Shown here: piece after piece, positions 17,278-25,577 of the stretch
Numbering within the stretch: position 1 is the first letter of the stretch
How the letters are laid out: the number at the start of each line of letters is the position of its first letter
Assembly (NCBI RefSeq): GCF_900090305.1
Contig: NZ_LT607751.1
Coordinates: forward strand, 2,666,001 to 2,730,000
Direction: 5' to 3'
Length of the DNA: 64,000 nucleotides
From: Micromonospora siamensis
Lineage (GTDB): Bacteria > Actinomycetota > Actinomycetes > Mycobacteriales > Micromonosporaceae
Translations under genes and position numbers: made by a program
The notes under the pieces: generated by a model
Database searches by the model: none
Seen by the model: the letters and a program-made list of their open reading frames with translations, nothing else
Told to the model about the DNA's origin: nothing

Positions 17278-18452
17278 ACGACTCTCGCCCTGCTGTCGAC
17301 TGGGAAACGCTGCAAGGTCCGTACGGACCGGCCTCGGATGTGCCGCAGCTGTTGCAGACGCTCCGATCCGAGGACCCGTCGGCGCGGATCGAGGCGGAGG
17401 AGCAGCTCGAAGACCATGTCCAGCACCAGGGGTTGGTCCATGAGCCGGCCGCCTTCGTTGCGCCGTACCTGATCGATCTCCTTGCCGATCAGGAGGCGCC
17501 GGACCGCCTGGTGGCCTACCGCCTCCTGCAGACGACTATCGACTGCGTCGAACTCTACGAGTCGCTGATGCCGGCGTCCGATGTGCCGAGCCTCGACGAC
17601 CTCGCCCAGCAGCGCTCGGACTTCTGGTTGTCCAGGTCGACGGAGTGGCGCAGGCACGGCGGACCCCAGTCCGTTGTCACCAGTCCCTGTCATGCCGCGG
17701 CCTACGCGGCGGTGCGAGCGGGAGTTCCCGTCTATCTGCGGGTCTTGCAGGAGCCTGACCGGAATCTGCGGCTAGGGATGGCGAATCTGCTCACCTCCTT
17801 TCCGCAGGAGTGGCCGGCCGTGGCACCCGTACTGGCGGAACGGCTCTCGGTGGAGACGGACCGTGCCGTGGTCGCCAAGATGTGCCTCGTGGCCGGCCTC
17901 GCCGGCCGACCCTCCGACGGCGCCATCGTGGATGCCCTGCAAGCCTGGCGCGGCAACTCCGACCGACTTCTTCATCGAGCGGCGTTGATCGGGCTTGTGG
18001 GGACTCTTCCGGCACCGGACACGTCGCTGCTGACCGACCTGAGCGACTGCCTGATGGAGCCGGTGGAGGACTGCGATTCGGACGCGGGTGTCATGGCCAA
18101 CGCCACCGCCTCGGCGCTCGGTGGTCGCTCTCCGAACTCGGTGCCGCAGCTCGCCGGACTGCTGCTGGAACGGATGCGGGTCCCCGACCCGCGTCGGCAT
18201 GACTTCCTGGCGCTGCGGCTACTTCTCGGCCTGACATTTCCCGACGGTCCCCTGCCGGACGGCGCGGTGCTCGACGACCTCTCACCTCGGCAGCAGGAGG
18301 TCGTTCGGGTCGTCGTCGATGCCCGCTTGTTGAGGCAGGGCGCGATGATGCCGCGAACCATCGGAGAGTGCAATCTCCCGCATACGGAGGAGGGGCTGAC
18401 TGCGTGGTGTGCCGGACAGCCCCATGAGGCGCGCAGAGTGCATGGTGTGTGA
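17274..18452 (+). CDS. HEAT-repeat-like protein of unknown function
   Basis: A 392-residue soluble protein built of paired helices, for example SEDPSARIEAEEQLEDHV, ETDRAVVAKMCLVAGLAG and NSDRLLHRAALIGLVGTL, the pattern of HEAT/armadillo repeats. I count roughly five to six repeats between 25 and 330, and see no catalytic motif, signal peptide or membrane segment. Such scaffolds in actinomycetes are usually annotated as hypothetical; a protein-binding role is the most that can be said. The next gene (XRE) starts 79 bp downstream in the same direction. Confidence 0.7.
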   Translation: MNDSRPAVDWETLQGPYGPASDVPQLLQTLRSEDPSARIEAEEQLEDHVQHQGLVHEPAAFVAPYLIDLLADQEAPDRLVAYRLLQTTIDCVELYESLMPASDVPSLDDLAQQRSDFWLSRSTEWRRHGGPQSVVTSPCHAAAYAAVRAGVPVYLRVLQEPDRNLRLGMANLLTSFPQEWPAVAPVLAERLSVETDRAVVAKMCLVAGLAGRPSDGAIVDALQAWRGNSDRLLHRAALIGLVGTLPAPDTSLLTDLSDCLMEPVEDCDSDAGVMANATASALGGRSPNSVPQLAGLLLERMRVPDPRRHDFLALRLLLGLTFPDGPLPDGAVLDDLSPRQQEVVRVVVDARLLRQGAMMPRTIGECNLPHTEEGLTAWCAGQPHEARRVHGV

Positions 18453-18531
18453 AGGGCGGGCCGGTCGGTAGCGTTGGTGCGACGGCGGCGTGTGCGCCGA
18501 CGGCGCTTCCTGCACCACAAGGAGGTTCGGG

Positions 18532-19737
18532 ATGGATTCCTTGCCGGAGCTGACCTTCGGGCAGCGGTTGAAGGTCTACCGGGAGCGGTCCGGGAAGACC
18601 CGTGCGGTGCTCGGTGGGCTGGTCGGTCGCAGCGCCGAGTGGGTCAAGGCGGTGGAGACCGATCGGATCCTGCCGCCGCGCATCCACATGCTGGACCGGA
18701 TCGCCCGTGCCCTGAAGGTCGACGTCTCCGCCCTGGCCGGTGAGCTGGGCGACCGCACGGTGGCGGTGAACGGGCCGGAGCATCCGACGCTGCCGTCGGT
18801 CCGTGACGCCGTGAACCGTCTCGTGGTTCCTGGTGAGGCGGAGTCCCTGGCGGGCCTGGGAAAGCGGCTCGCCCTGGCGTGGCGGGCGCGTCACCTGGCG
18901 TCGGATCACCGTACGGTGCTGGGCGGCTTGCTGCCGGGGCTGCTCCGGGACGTGCAGCGTGCGGCGTTGGCGTACGAGGGTGACGAGCGTCGGCGGGCGC
19001 AGGCCCTGTTGGTGCAGACGTTGGGGCTGACCCAGATGTTCCTCGCCTACCAACCCGCCGCCGAGCTGTTGTGGCGGGTCGCGGACCGGGCGATGGTGGC
19101 GGCGCAGGAGTCCGGGGACCCGGAGGCGTTGGCGTGTGCCGGCTGGTTCCTGTGCCAGGTGCACCGGGACGCGGGGGACTGGGACACCGCGATGGCGGTG
19201 ACCCTGGACGTAGTGTCCGCCCTCAAGCCGCGGACGGCCGACGGGAACGCGAACCTCTTGGCGCTGTGGGGAGCCCTGAACTTCGAGGCCGCCTACACCG
19301 CCGCTCGTGCCGGTGAGGATGGCTGGGCCTGGCAGTACTGGGACCGCGCGGACCGGGTGGCGCAGCGCCTGCCGCAGGGCTTCTACCAGGACCAGACCTC
19401 GTTCTCCCGGGTCATCATGGGCGCTCACGCGGTGACCGTGGCGGTCGAGCTGCAGAAGTCCGGCGAGGCGGTGCGGCAGGCCCGCCGCCACGATGCGGCG
19501 GCGATTCCGTCGCGGCCGCGTCGGGCTCGCCACCTCATCGAGGTTGCCCGGGCGCACTACGGCAAGGACGACAACGAGGCAGCCGTGGCGACGCTGCGGC
19601 AGGCGTACGAGTCGGCGCCGGAGACGATCTGCTTCAACGGGTACGCCCGCCAGATCACCCTGGACCTGCTCGACGGTCCGCGATCCACCCGGGAAGACGC
19701 CCGTGACCTCGCGCTGAAGGTCGGCCTGCTCTCCTGA
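18532..19737 (+). CDS. XRE-family regulator with TPR-like C-terminal region
   Basis: A 401-residue protein. Residues 8-60 (FGQRLKVYRERSGKTRAVLG, SAEWVKAVETDR) form a Cro/CI-type HTH. The rest is a long series of helical pairs (LLVQTLGLTQMFLAYQ, AGWFLCQVHRDAGDWDTAM, EVARAHYGKDDNEAAVATLRQ) resembling TPRs, as in actinobacterial regulators that sense a peptide or partner. ATG 18532 has AAGGAGG 6 nt upstream. A run of very small overlapping ORFs follows, an arrangement often seen beside XRE regulators in these genera. Target genes unknown. Confidence 0.85.
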   Translation: MDSLPELTFGQRLKVYRERSGKTRAVLGGLVGRSAEWVKAVETDRILPPRIHMLDRIARALKVDVSALAGELGDRTVAVNGPEHPTLPSVRDAVNRLVVPGEAESLAGLGKRLALAWRARHLASDHRTVLGGLLPGLLRDVQRAALAYEGDERRRAQALLVQTLGLTQMFLAYQPAAELLWRVADRAMVAAQESGDPEALACAGWFLCQVHRDAGDWDTAMAVTLDVVSALKPRTADGNANLLALWGALNFEAAYTAARAGEDGWAWQYWDRADRVAQRLPQGFYQDQTSFSRVIMGAHAVTVAVELQKSGEAVRQARRHDAAAIPSRPRRARHLIEVARAHYGKDDNEAAVATLRQAYESAPETICFNGYARQITLDLLDGPRSTREDARDLALKVGLLS

Positions 19738-19768
19738 GCCAGGGGGTACAAACCCTACCCTTCCGATG

Positions 19769-19818
19769 CCCGCACCGACCGTAGCTTTGTGCTCACGGGA
19801 TGCGACGGTTGGTGCGGG
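19769..19818. repeat. Inverted repeat downstream of the XRE gene
   Basis: CCCGCACCGACCG (19769-19781) is matched by CGGTTGGTGCGGG (19806-19818), 12 of 13 pairing, with a 24-nt loop. It may be a terminator for the XRE gene or a regulator site for the small ORFs that follow. Confidence 0.4.
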
Positions 19819-19891
19819 TTTCGCCTGGTCGTCGCCTCCCCCTCAGCGTGGAGGGCGGAAGGCCGTCCTCGCGATCGACGAGGGAGGGTAC

Positions 19892-20074
19892 GTGCGGCGC
19901 GTCAGGTATGACGAATACCTTGTGGCCACCGCGTTGACGTTGGCCCGGCGGCACCGGTCGGTGTGGTCGTGGCGGCGGTGGCGCTGGGTCTGCCGCTGCG
20001 GCGCCGATCTGCCGTGCCGCAACCGGCACCGGATCCCGATCAGCTCCGCGCACTGGCCGGAGCAGGAGCGGTGA
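19892..20074 (+). CDS. Small hypothetical protein with a Cys-rich C-terminus
   Basis: A 60-residue protein, GTG 19892, with GAGGGAGGG just upstream. It begins VRRVRYDEYLVATALTLARRH and continues into a Trp/Arg-rich block and CRCGADLPCRNRHRIP, whose Cys-His spacing could bind a metal. The frame is open upstream to 19766 but that part lacks a ribosome site. Its stop overlaps the start of the next ORF as GTGA. It seems part of a small-protein set downstream of the XRE regulator. Function unknown. Confidence 0.5.
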   Translation: MRRVRYDEYLVATALTLARRHRSVWSWRRWRWVCRCGADLPCRNRHRIPISSAHWPEQER

Positions 20075-20217
20075 CGGCTCACGCCGTACCCGTGCTGGCA
20101 GGCGGAGTGAGTGACCAGCCGGCGCGCGCGGCACCTGACGGCGGTCATGCTCGGAGGCCGGCGGTGACCACGCACGGACCGGTGCTGCCCCGGCGGTTCC
20201 TGGGTTGGCTGCGGTGA
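20071..20217 (+). CDS. Small hypothetical protein in the overlapping ORF chain
   Basis: A 48-residue frame (MTAHAVPVLAGGVSDQ... to VLPRRFLGWLR) starting at GTG 20071, which overlaps the previous stop (GTGA), with CAGGAGC upstream. Its own stop overlaps GTG 20214 in the same way. The two overlaps, more than the sequence itself, argue that it is translated. No family recognised. Confidence 0.4.
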   Translation: MTAHAVPVLAGGVSDQPARAAPDGGHARRPAVTTHGPVLPRRFLGWLR

Positions 20218-20386
20218 GCATCCTGCGCGCCGGTGACGAGAAGTTCCACTACAGCGACGGTTCGCACCGGTGGATCCGCCGGACCCGGACTACGACCAGG
20301 AGGTCTGGGACGAGCAGGTCCGCCAGCACAAGCTCGGTCACCTGCGCAACGAGCGCCCGAAGGTCCGCATCCAGCGCCTGGTCTGA
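20214..20386 (+). pseudogene. Small gene broken by a frameshift
   Basis: GTG 20214 begins VSILRAGDEKFHYSDGSHRW, then turns into a shadow-like frame (RTRTTTRRSGTSR). In the -1 frame from about 20270 the sequence reads VDPPDPDYDQEVWDEQVRQ, continues HKLGHLRNERPKVRIQRLV and stops at 20384-20386, with normal codon use. The joint lies in a GGTGGAT context; a 4-bp deletion in an ancestral TGGGTGGAT would explain it. The intact product would be about 59 residues. A programmed frameshift is less likely but not excluded; sequencing error is also possible. Confidence 0.5.
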
Positions 20387-20406
20387 TGTCGTCCTCGATC
20401 GGTTGC

Positions 20407-21228
20407 TCAGGACCGCTCAGCGCGCTCCCGCAGGAGCCGGTGCTCCACCCGGACCAGCCGCAGGAACGCCACCAGCCCCACCCCGCCGACCACGTTGCCC
20501 AGCACCGCCCAGCCCAACGCGCCGAGCCAGTCCAGGTAGCCGAACGGGGCCTTCCCGGTGACCAGGGCGCAGAACATCAGGATCGAGTCCAGGATGCTGT
20601 GGAACAGCTGGCCGCCGGCGAGGAGCGCGCCGAACAGCAGAGCCGGCACCAGCCGCACCCCGAGATTTTCGGTGGCGTGCTGCATCCGGGTCATCAGGGT
20701 GATCACCATGCCGGCGAGCACGGCCAGGACGAACGAGCGCAGGTTGATGCCGAGGTCGGCGTAGTAACTGCCGGAGTCGATCGCGGTCTCGCGAAGCTGC
20801 GGCAGCCCGGTGACGATCAGCCAGGCCAGCAGCCAGCCGCTGACCAGGTTGCCTACCAGGGTGACGGCCCACAGCCGGATCAGTGACCCGAACGAGTTGC
20901 GTCGGGTGACCACCGCGGTGACCGGTACCAGGAAGTTCTCGGTGAACAGCTCACTGCGGGCCAGCAGCAGCGCGACGAAACCGATGCTGAACGCGAGGCC
21001 GGCCAGCAGCGGCTGCCCGGTGGCGTGCTCGACCAGCAGGTACGCCAGCACGCCGGTGCCCACGTCGATGCCGCCCAGCAGCGCGGTGGCGATCAGCGAC
21101 GGCCACGGCCGGGCCAGCCGCGTCTGGCCCTCGTCCGCCAGCCGGTCGAACGCCTCCTCGAGTTCCGGTTCCGGCCGCTCGGGGGCGACCTGCTCGGCAC
21201 GCTCGGCGTTGCGGTGCGCTTCGCTCAT
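20407..21228 (-). CDS. Formate/nitrite transporter (FNT) family channel
   Basis: A 273-residue membrane channel with six hydrophobic helices after a 40-residue polar N-terminus. Family features include GGIDVGTGVLAYLLV in the first helix region, SELFTENFLVP, and a GNLVSGWLL turn. FNT proteins move formate, nitrite, hydrosulfide or similar small anions. The long N-terminus and the TENFLVPVTAV stretch resemble the actinobacterial and YfdC-like branch, so the substrate may not be formate. ATG 21228. It converges with the small broken gene at its 3' end and is divergent from GH62. Confidence 0.87.
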   Translation of the reverse strand: MSEAHRNAERAEQVAPERPEPELEEAFDRLADEGQTRLARPWPSLIATALLGGIDVGTGVLAYLLVEHATGQPLLAGLAFSIGFVALLLARSELFTENFLVPVTAVVTRRNSFGSLIRLWAVTLVGNLVSGWLLAWLIVTGLPQLRETAIDSGSYYADLGINLRSFVLAVLAGMVITLMTRMQHATENLGVRLVPALLFGALLAGGQLFHSILDSILMFCALVTGKAPFGYLDWLGALGWAVLGNVVGGVGLVAFLRLVRVEHRLLRERAERS

Positions 21229-21626
21229 CGTCGCGCCCTACCCGATCCGGGCCGGCTTAGCCTCGATGTCGTCGGCCAGGTCGGAACGCCCTCGCGTCGG
21301 CGGAGGGGAGCCGGAGCCCGGTGAGGCCCGATTCGAGGTGTCTGGCGCTCCTTTGGCGATCAGCCCGCACAGCCGGGCAGGGCATGCACGCGCCGACGAG
21401 GAGTGCCGGGCATCCCGGGGCCGCAACCGGGTGGCGGATGATTCGAAGAAGCTACGTCTTGACGAACCTCATGTTATCGACCACATTCGATGGTGAGGAC
21501 GGAGCGGGACTCACCGGGCAGGTCCCGCCTCCTCGAGCATCGGCGCGCACTCGTAATGCGCACATTCATGTTAACGCTAACAGTCCAGGCGGCGCGCCGT
21601 CGGGACGATGGCCATCGAGGAGGATC
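21229..21626. other. Divergent intergenic region, FNT/GH62
   Basis: About 400 bp with lower GC content than the surrounding genes. Contents: the FNT promoter on the left, TTGACG (21459-21464) with CACATT 17 bp later as a weak promoter candidate for GH62, and the LacI-type operator at 21569-21582. The stretch TGTTATCGACCACA (21472-21485) may be a second, poor operator half-site. No gene seen. Confidence 0.45.
21569..21582. promoter_or_regulatory. LacI-type operator before the GH62 gene
   Basis: TGTTAACGCTAACA has the TGTTA-RCGY-TAACA form of LacI-family operators found in front of arabinose and xylan genes. It ends 44 bp before the GH62 start. No LacI regulator adjoins it; the only LacI sequence in the window is a pseudogene at 61.3-61.9 kb. 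Confidence 0.65.
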
Positions 21627-23132
21627 ATGTTCGCCCTTGGTAGGACTCCATCTCGGCGCGGGTGGTTGCGGCGTGGCGTCGCGGCCGGCGTGGCGATGCT
21701 GCTGGCCGCCGTCGGCGCGGCGGCGGTGACGTCGACCCCCGCCGCCGCCGCGACGGTCGACACGACCGCCTGGTACGTGCTGGTCAACCGCAACAGCGGC
21801 AAGGCCCTGGACGTCTACAACCTGGCCACGAACGACGGCGCGCGGATCGTGCAGTGGACCCGCAACAACGGCAACCAGCAGCAGTGGCAGTTCGTGGACT
21901 CCGGCGGCGGCTACTACCGGCTGCGGTCCCGGCTCTCCGGCAAGGTGCTGGACGTCTACAACTTCTCCACCGCCAACGGCGGCAACATCGTCCAGTGGTC
22001 CGACCTCAACGGGGTCAACCAGCAGTTCCGGCTGGCCGACTCCGACAGCGGCTACCTCCGGCTGATCAACCGAAACAGCAACAAGGTGGTGGAGGTGCAG
22101 GGCGCCTCGACCGCCGACGGCGGCAGCATCGTCCAGTACGACGACTGGAACGGCACCAACCAGCAGTGGCAGCTCGTCCGGGTCGACGGCGGGGGCGCCC
22201 CCACCACGCCGCCGCCGACCGGTGGGTGCAGCCTCCCGTCGACGTACCGCTGGTCCTCGACCGGTCCGCTGGCGAACCCGAAGTCGGGGTGGGTGTCGCT
22301 GAAGGACTTCACCGTCGCCCCGTACAACGGTCGGCACCTGGTCTACGCGACCACCCACGACTACGGCTCGTCCTGGGGCTCGATGAACTTCGGTTTGTTC
22401 ACCAACTGGTCCGAGATGGCCACGGCCAGCCAGAACGGGATGTCGCAGGGCACGGTGGCGCCCACGCTGTTCTACTTCGCCCCGCGCAACATCTGGGTCC
22501 TGTCCTACCAGTGGGGGCCGTCCGCGTTCTCCTACCGCACGTCCACCGACCCCACCAACGCCAACGGATGGTCGGCGGCGCAACCGCTCTTCACCGGGAG
22601 CATCTCCGGCTCCGGCACCGGCCCGATCGACCAGACGCTGATCGCCGACGACACGACCATGTACCTCTTCTTCGCCGGCGACAACGGCAAGATCTACCGG
22701 GCCAGCATGCCGATCGGCAACTTCCCCGGCAGCTTCGGCTCCACCTACACCACCGTGATGAGCGACAGCATGAACAACCTGTTCGAGGCGGTCCAGGTCT
22801 ACAAGCTCCAGGGCCAGACCCGGTACCTGATGCTCGTCGAGGCGATCGGCGCGCAGGGCCGCTACTTCCGCTCCTTCACCGCCACCAGCCTGGGCGGCAC
22901 GTGGACCCCGCAGGCGGCCACCGAGAGCAACCCGTTCGCCGGCAAGGCCAACAGCGGCGCCACCTGGACCAACGACATCAGCCACGGTGAGCTGATCCGC
23001 ACCAGCGCGGACCAGACCTTCACCGTCGACCCGTGCAACCTCCAACTGCTCTACCAGGGCCGGGCCACGAACTCCGGCGGCGACTACGGCCTCCTGCCGT
23101 ACCGGCCGGGTCTGCTGACCCTGCAGCGCTGA
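21627..23132 (+). CDS. Secreted GH62 alpha-L-arabinofuranosidase with N-terminal ricin-type CBM
   Basis: A 501-residue exported enzyme removing arabinose side chains from arabinoxylan. It has a twin-Arg-containing signal peptide ([13 protein letters not shown] to TPAAAA, about 1-42). A ricin B/CBM13 domain (about 45-193) follows, with three QxW-like repeats NQQQWQF, NQQFRL and NQQWQL. Next come a Gly/Thr/Pro linker and a GH62 catalytic domain (about 205-501). Expected acids are visible: D in [12 protein letters not shown] in [11 protein letters not shown] and E in [14 protein letters not shown] 21627 has GAGGAGG upstream. Likely induced by xylan breakdown sugars through the LacI-type operator before it. 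Confidence 0.92.
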   Translation: MFALGRTPSRRGWLRRGVAAGVAMLLAAVGAAAVTSTPAAAATVDTTAWYVLVNRNSGKALDVYNLATNDGARIVQWTRNNGNQQQWQFVDSGGGYYRLRSRLSGKVLDVYNFSTANGGNIVQWSDLNGVNQQFRLADSDSGYLRLINRNSNKVVEVQGASTADGGSIVQYDDWNGTNQQWQLVRVDGGGAPTTPPPTGGCSLPSTYRWSSTGPLANPKSGWVSLKDFTVAPYNGRHLVYATTHDYGSSWGSMNFGLFTNWSEMATASQNGMSQGTVAPTLFYFAPRNIWVLSYQWGPSAFSYRTSTDPTNANGWSAAQPLFTGSISGSGTGPIDQTLIADDTTMYLFFAGDNGKIYRASMPIGNFPGSFGSTYTTVMSDSMNNLFEAVQVYKLQGQTRYLMLVEAIGAQGRYFRSFTATSLGGTWTPQAATESNPFAGKANSGATWTNDISHGELIRTSADQTFTVDPCNLQLLYQGRATNSGGDYGLLPYRPGLLTLQR

Positions 23133-23153
23133 CCACTGCCGAACCCGGCCGCA

Positions 23154-23186
23154 GGGGCCGGTCTCCCCGGGCTGGAGCCCGGCCCC
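23154..23186. terminator. Hairpin after the GH62 gene
   Basis: GGGGCCGG at 23154-23161 can pair with CCGGCCCC at 23179-23186, and an inner CCGGGCT-GG-AGCCCGG (23167-23182) forms an alternative perfect stem, 22-54 bp after the stop. Confidence 0.55.
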
Positions 23187-23318
23187 TCGTTCCGCCCGGC
23201 CGCGACCCGCCAGCACGCTGGCCGACAGCGGCAATGCCGGACGGCGTGGAATGACTCGGGTGGCGTTGCTTCCTGTCGCTGATCGGTCTCCGGGTGTCGG
23301 CCCGGTCGCCGGGTGCCG

Positions 23319-23324
23319 CACACT
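23319..23324 (+). promoter_or_regulatory. -10 element of a leaderless promoter (CMD-like protein)
   Basis: CACACT followed by 6 nt and ATG 23331. Confidence 0.4.
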
Positions 23325-23330
23325 GGGCCC

Positions 23331-23918
23331 ATGGACCGTCCGGCCTCGTTCCTGCCCGACCCGCCGCAGAGCCCGGCGGTCACCGCCGCCTACGAGGCGG
23401 ACCTGTCGTCCGACGGCTACGTCAACAACCTCACCCGGGCCTGGTGCTGGCGTCCGGACGTGCTGGCGTCCTTCCAGGCCGTGCGGGGGGAGCTGACGTC
23501 GGGCTCCACCCTGTCGGCACGGGAGGTCGCCGTGCTGGTGGCGGCCACCGCCGCCGCCCGCGGCGACTCCTACTGCGCCCTGGCGTGGGGTGCCAGGCTG
23601 GCCGAGCTGAGTGACGAGGCGACCGCCGCCGGGGTGTTGCGCGGTGCCGACGGCGGGCTGTCCGCCCGGGAGGCCGCCCTGGCCGGCTGGGCCCGTCAGG
23701 TCGTCCACGACCCGAACGCCACGACCGGGGCCGACGTGGCGGGCCTGCACTCCGCGGGCCTCGACGACCGGGAGATCTTCGAGGCGACCGCGTTCGTCGC
23801 GTTCCGGCTGGCGTTCTCCACCATCAACGACGCGCTGGGTGCGCCGCCAGACCCGCAGCTCGCCGAGAAGGCCCCCCGGCTGGTCCGGGAGGCCGTCACC
23901 TTCGGCCGCCAGGTCTAG
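23331..23918 (+). CDS. Carboxymuconolactone decarboxylase/AhpD-like protein
   Basis: A 195-residue helical protein of the AhpD-like superfamily. The core (about 60-125) contains LSAREVAVLVAATAAARGDSY, C84 in SYCALAWGARLAEL, and the segment LHSAGLDDREIFEATAFVAF. In classical AhpD the active site is CxxC followed by H; here only one cysteine (SYCALAWG) is present, so disulfide reductase activity is doubtful. Such proteins are often annotated as peroxidase-related. Start set by a leaderless -10. Upstream alternative ATG 23313 lies inside that element. Confidence 0.78.
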   Translation: MDRPASFLPDPPQSPAVTAAYEADLSSDGYVNNLTRAWCWRPDVLASFQAVRGELTSGSTLSAREVAVLVAATAAARGDSYCALAWGARLAELSDEATAAGVLRGADGGLSAREAALAGWARQVVHDPNATTGADVAGLHSAGLDDREIFEATAFVAFRLAFSTINDALGAPPDPQLAEKAPRLVREAVTFGRQV

Positions 23919-23930
23919 CCCGGTCACCGG

Positions 23931-24293
23931 TCACCTTCGCCGGAGCATCTCGTCCAGGTCGGGATCGGGCAGGAGCTCCCGGACCTCCTGGGCGCAGCGG
24001 CACCCGGCGGCGATCTTGGCGGCCCACGCCAGCGCCTCCTCCCGCGTGGCCACGTCGACGACCACCAGGCCGCCGATGACCTCCTTGGTCTCCGGGTACG
24101 GGCCGTCGGTGACCAGCCCGTCGGTGCCGACGACGCTGGCCTGCTGGCGTTCGAGTCCGCCGCCGAACACGAACACGCCGGCGTCCACGGCCTCGCGGAC
24201 CGCCGCGCGCGCGGCCTCGGCCACGTCGGGCAGCTCCTCGGCCGGGATGTGGTCCATCGCGCCGTCGTCGAACGTGATCAGGTACCGCGTCAT
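23931..24293 (-). CDS. YCII-related domain protein
   Basis: A 120-residue small protein of the YCII/DGPF family, ferredoxin-like in fold. The core reads LITFDDGAMDHIP, VTDGPYPETKEVIGGLVVVDV and REEALAWAAKI, the DGP-F/Y-xETKE pattern of the family. Residues 100-120 add an extra cysteine pair (GCRCAQEV). Unlike the pair at 33.6-35.1 kb, no sigma factor lies beside it. It converges on the CMD-like gene (12-bp gap). Function of the family is unknown. Confidence 0.82.
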   Translation of the reverse strand: MTRYLITFDDGAMDHIPAEELPDVAEAARAAVREAVDAGVFVFGGGLERQQASVVGTDGLVTDGPYPETKEVIGGLVVVDVATREEALAWAAKIAAGCRCAQEVRELLPDPDLDEMLRRR

Positions 24294-24418
24294 CCGATGA
24301 CTCCCTCGTCCCGGCGGTCTCCGGCGGCCGCCTCTCACCTGCGCTACGAACGACCCACCCGGAATCCGACACCGGGCCGGGGAGAACTGCCACCGGAACG
24401 TCCCGATGACCGCCGGTC

Positions 24419-25405
24419 TCAGCCGGCCGGGTCGAAGGTGGCGGCGGCGCGGCGCAGCCGGTCGTTGACCGCGCGCCCCACGCCCACCTCGGGGACCGGC
24501 TCGACCAGGATCTCCTCGACCCCGGCGGCGTCCAACCGGTGCAGCCCGTCGAAGAGCCGGGCCGCCGCCTCGGTCAGGTCGCCGGTGGGGGAGAGCACCT
24601 CCACCGCCGCGTAGCCGGCCGCCGGCCGCTCCCGGAAGGCCAGGTAGCCGCGCCGGCCGCTGTCGCCGGCCGGCGGCTGCGCGTCGGCGACAAACCGCAA
24701 CGGGGTACGCGGGGCGTAGTGCGCCGCCAGCGTGCCCGGCGCGACGGGTTGACCGGAGCTGCCCGGGCGGACCGTCACCGGGCCGACCGCGTCCTCCAGC
24801 TCCTCGACCGGCAGCGCGCCGAGTCGCAGCACCACCGGCCGGTCACCCCGGGCGTCCACGATCGTCGACTCGATCCCGCAGCGGGTCGGGCCGCCGTCGA
24901 GGACCACGTCCACGGCGGCGCCGAGGCCGCGTACGACGTGCTCGGCGCGGGTGGGGCTGAGCTGCCCGAACCGGTTGGCGCTCGGCGCGGCGACCGGCAC
25001 CCCCGCCGCCGCGATCAGCGCCCGCGCGGCCTCGTTGTCCGGCACCCGGACGGCCATCGTGGCCAGCCCGGAGGTGACGATCGGCGGGATCGCCGCCGGC
25101 CGGTCCACGATCAGCGTCAGCGCGCCGGGCCAGAACCGGTCGGCCAGCGCGGCGACCGCCGGCGGCACGTCACCGACCAGCTTCGCCAGCTCCGCCGGGT
25201 CGGCGAGGTGGGTGATCAGCGGGTCGAAGCTGGGCCGCGCCTTCGCCTCGAAGATCCGCGCCGCCGCCCGCGCGTCCAGCGCGTTCGCGCCCAGGCCGTA
25301 CACGGTCTCGGTGGGGAAGGCCACCAGCCCGCCGGTACGCAGGACGGCGGCGGCCTCGGCGATGCCGCTGTCGGCCGGCAGGACGCGTGGGGATCCGGTG
25401 CTCAC
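24419..25405 (-). CDS. L-threonylcarbamoyladenylate synthase, Sua5/YrdC type
   Basis: A 328-residue enzyme making threonylcarbamoyl-AMP from threonine, bicarbonate and ATP for the t6A37 modification of tRNAs. The YrdC domain (about 10-205) shows FPTETVYGLG, the KARPSFDPLITHL motif, and PVAAPSANRFGQLSPT. A C-terminal Sua5 domain (about 230-328) distinguishes it from the shorter TsaC. GTG 25405 has a leaderless -10. Actinomycetes usually carry another sua5/tsaC copy near prfA/prmC, so this may be a second paralogue; the rest of the genome is needed to tell. Confidence 0.92.
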   Translation of the reverse strand: MSTGSPRVLPADSGIAEAAAVLRTGGLVAFPTETVYGLGANALDARAAARIFEAKARPSFDPLITHLADPAELAKLVGDVPPAVAALADRFWPGALTLIVDRPAAIPPIVTSGLATMAVRVPDNEAARALIAAAGVPVAAPSANRFGQLSPTRAEHVVRGLGAAVDVVLDGGPTRCGIESTIVDARGDRPVVLRLGALPVEELEDAVGPVTVRPGSSGQPVAPGTLAAHYAPRTPLRFVADAQPPAGDSGRRGYLAFRERPAAGYAAVEVLSPTGDLTEAAARLFDGLHRLDAAGVEEILVEPVPEVGVGRAVNDRLRRAAATFDPAG

Positions 25406-25411
25406 GCCCCG

Positions 25412-25417
25412 ACGCTA
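25412..25417 (-). promoter_or_regulatory. -10 element of a leaderless promoter (Sua5)
   Basis: TAGCGT on the minus strand, followed by 6 nt and GTG 25405. Confidence 0.55.
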
Positions 25418-25532
25418 ACCTGCCCGCCGACGGGTGCCCGCACCGACCGCGCCGAAGTGTGGCCGGGTGAACGGGCGGTCACGCCGCGCAGGGGCAGCGG
25501 GCGCCCCGCCGGCCCGCTACCGTCCCTGGACC

Positions 25533-25577
25533 ATGGAGTCGATCGTCGCCGTACCGGCCCGCCGGTGGCGTCCGTGA
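25533..25577 (+). CDS. Possible 14-residue leader ORF
   Basis: TACCGT (25518-25523) is followed, 9 nt later, by ATG 25533 and a 14-codon frame, MESIVAVPARRWRP, whose TGA overlaps GTG 25574 of the phosphotransferase as GTGA. The first ATG of this transcript would thus start a leader peptide coupled to the enzyme. Small and unproven. Confidence 0.3.
   Translation: MESIVAVPARRWRP

Noticed and set aside
23931..24293. ECF42-partner DGPF protein
   Set aside because: It belongs to the YCII superfamily but has no adjacent ECF42 gene and no TGTCGA-N17-CGTC motif was seen upstream, so it was not assigned to that regulon.
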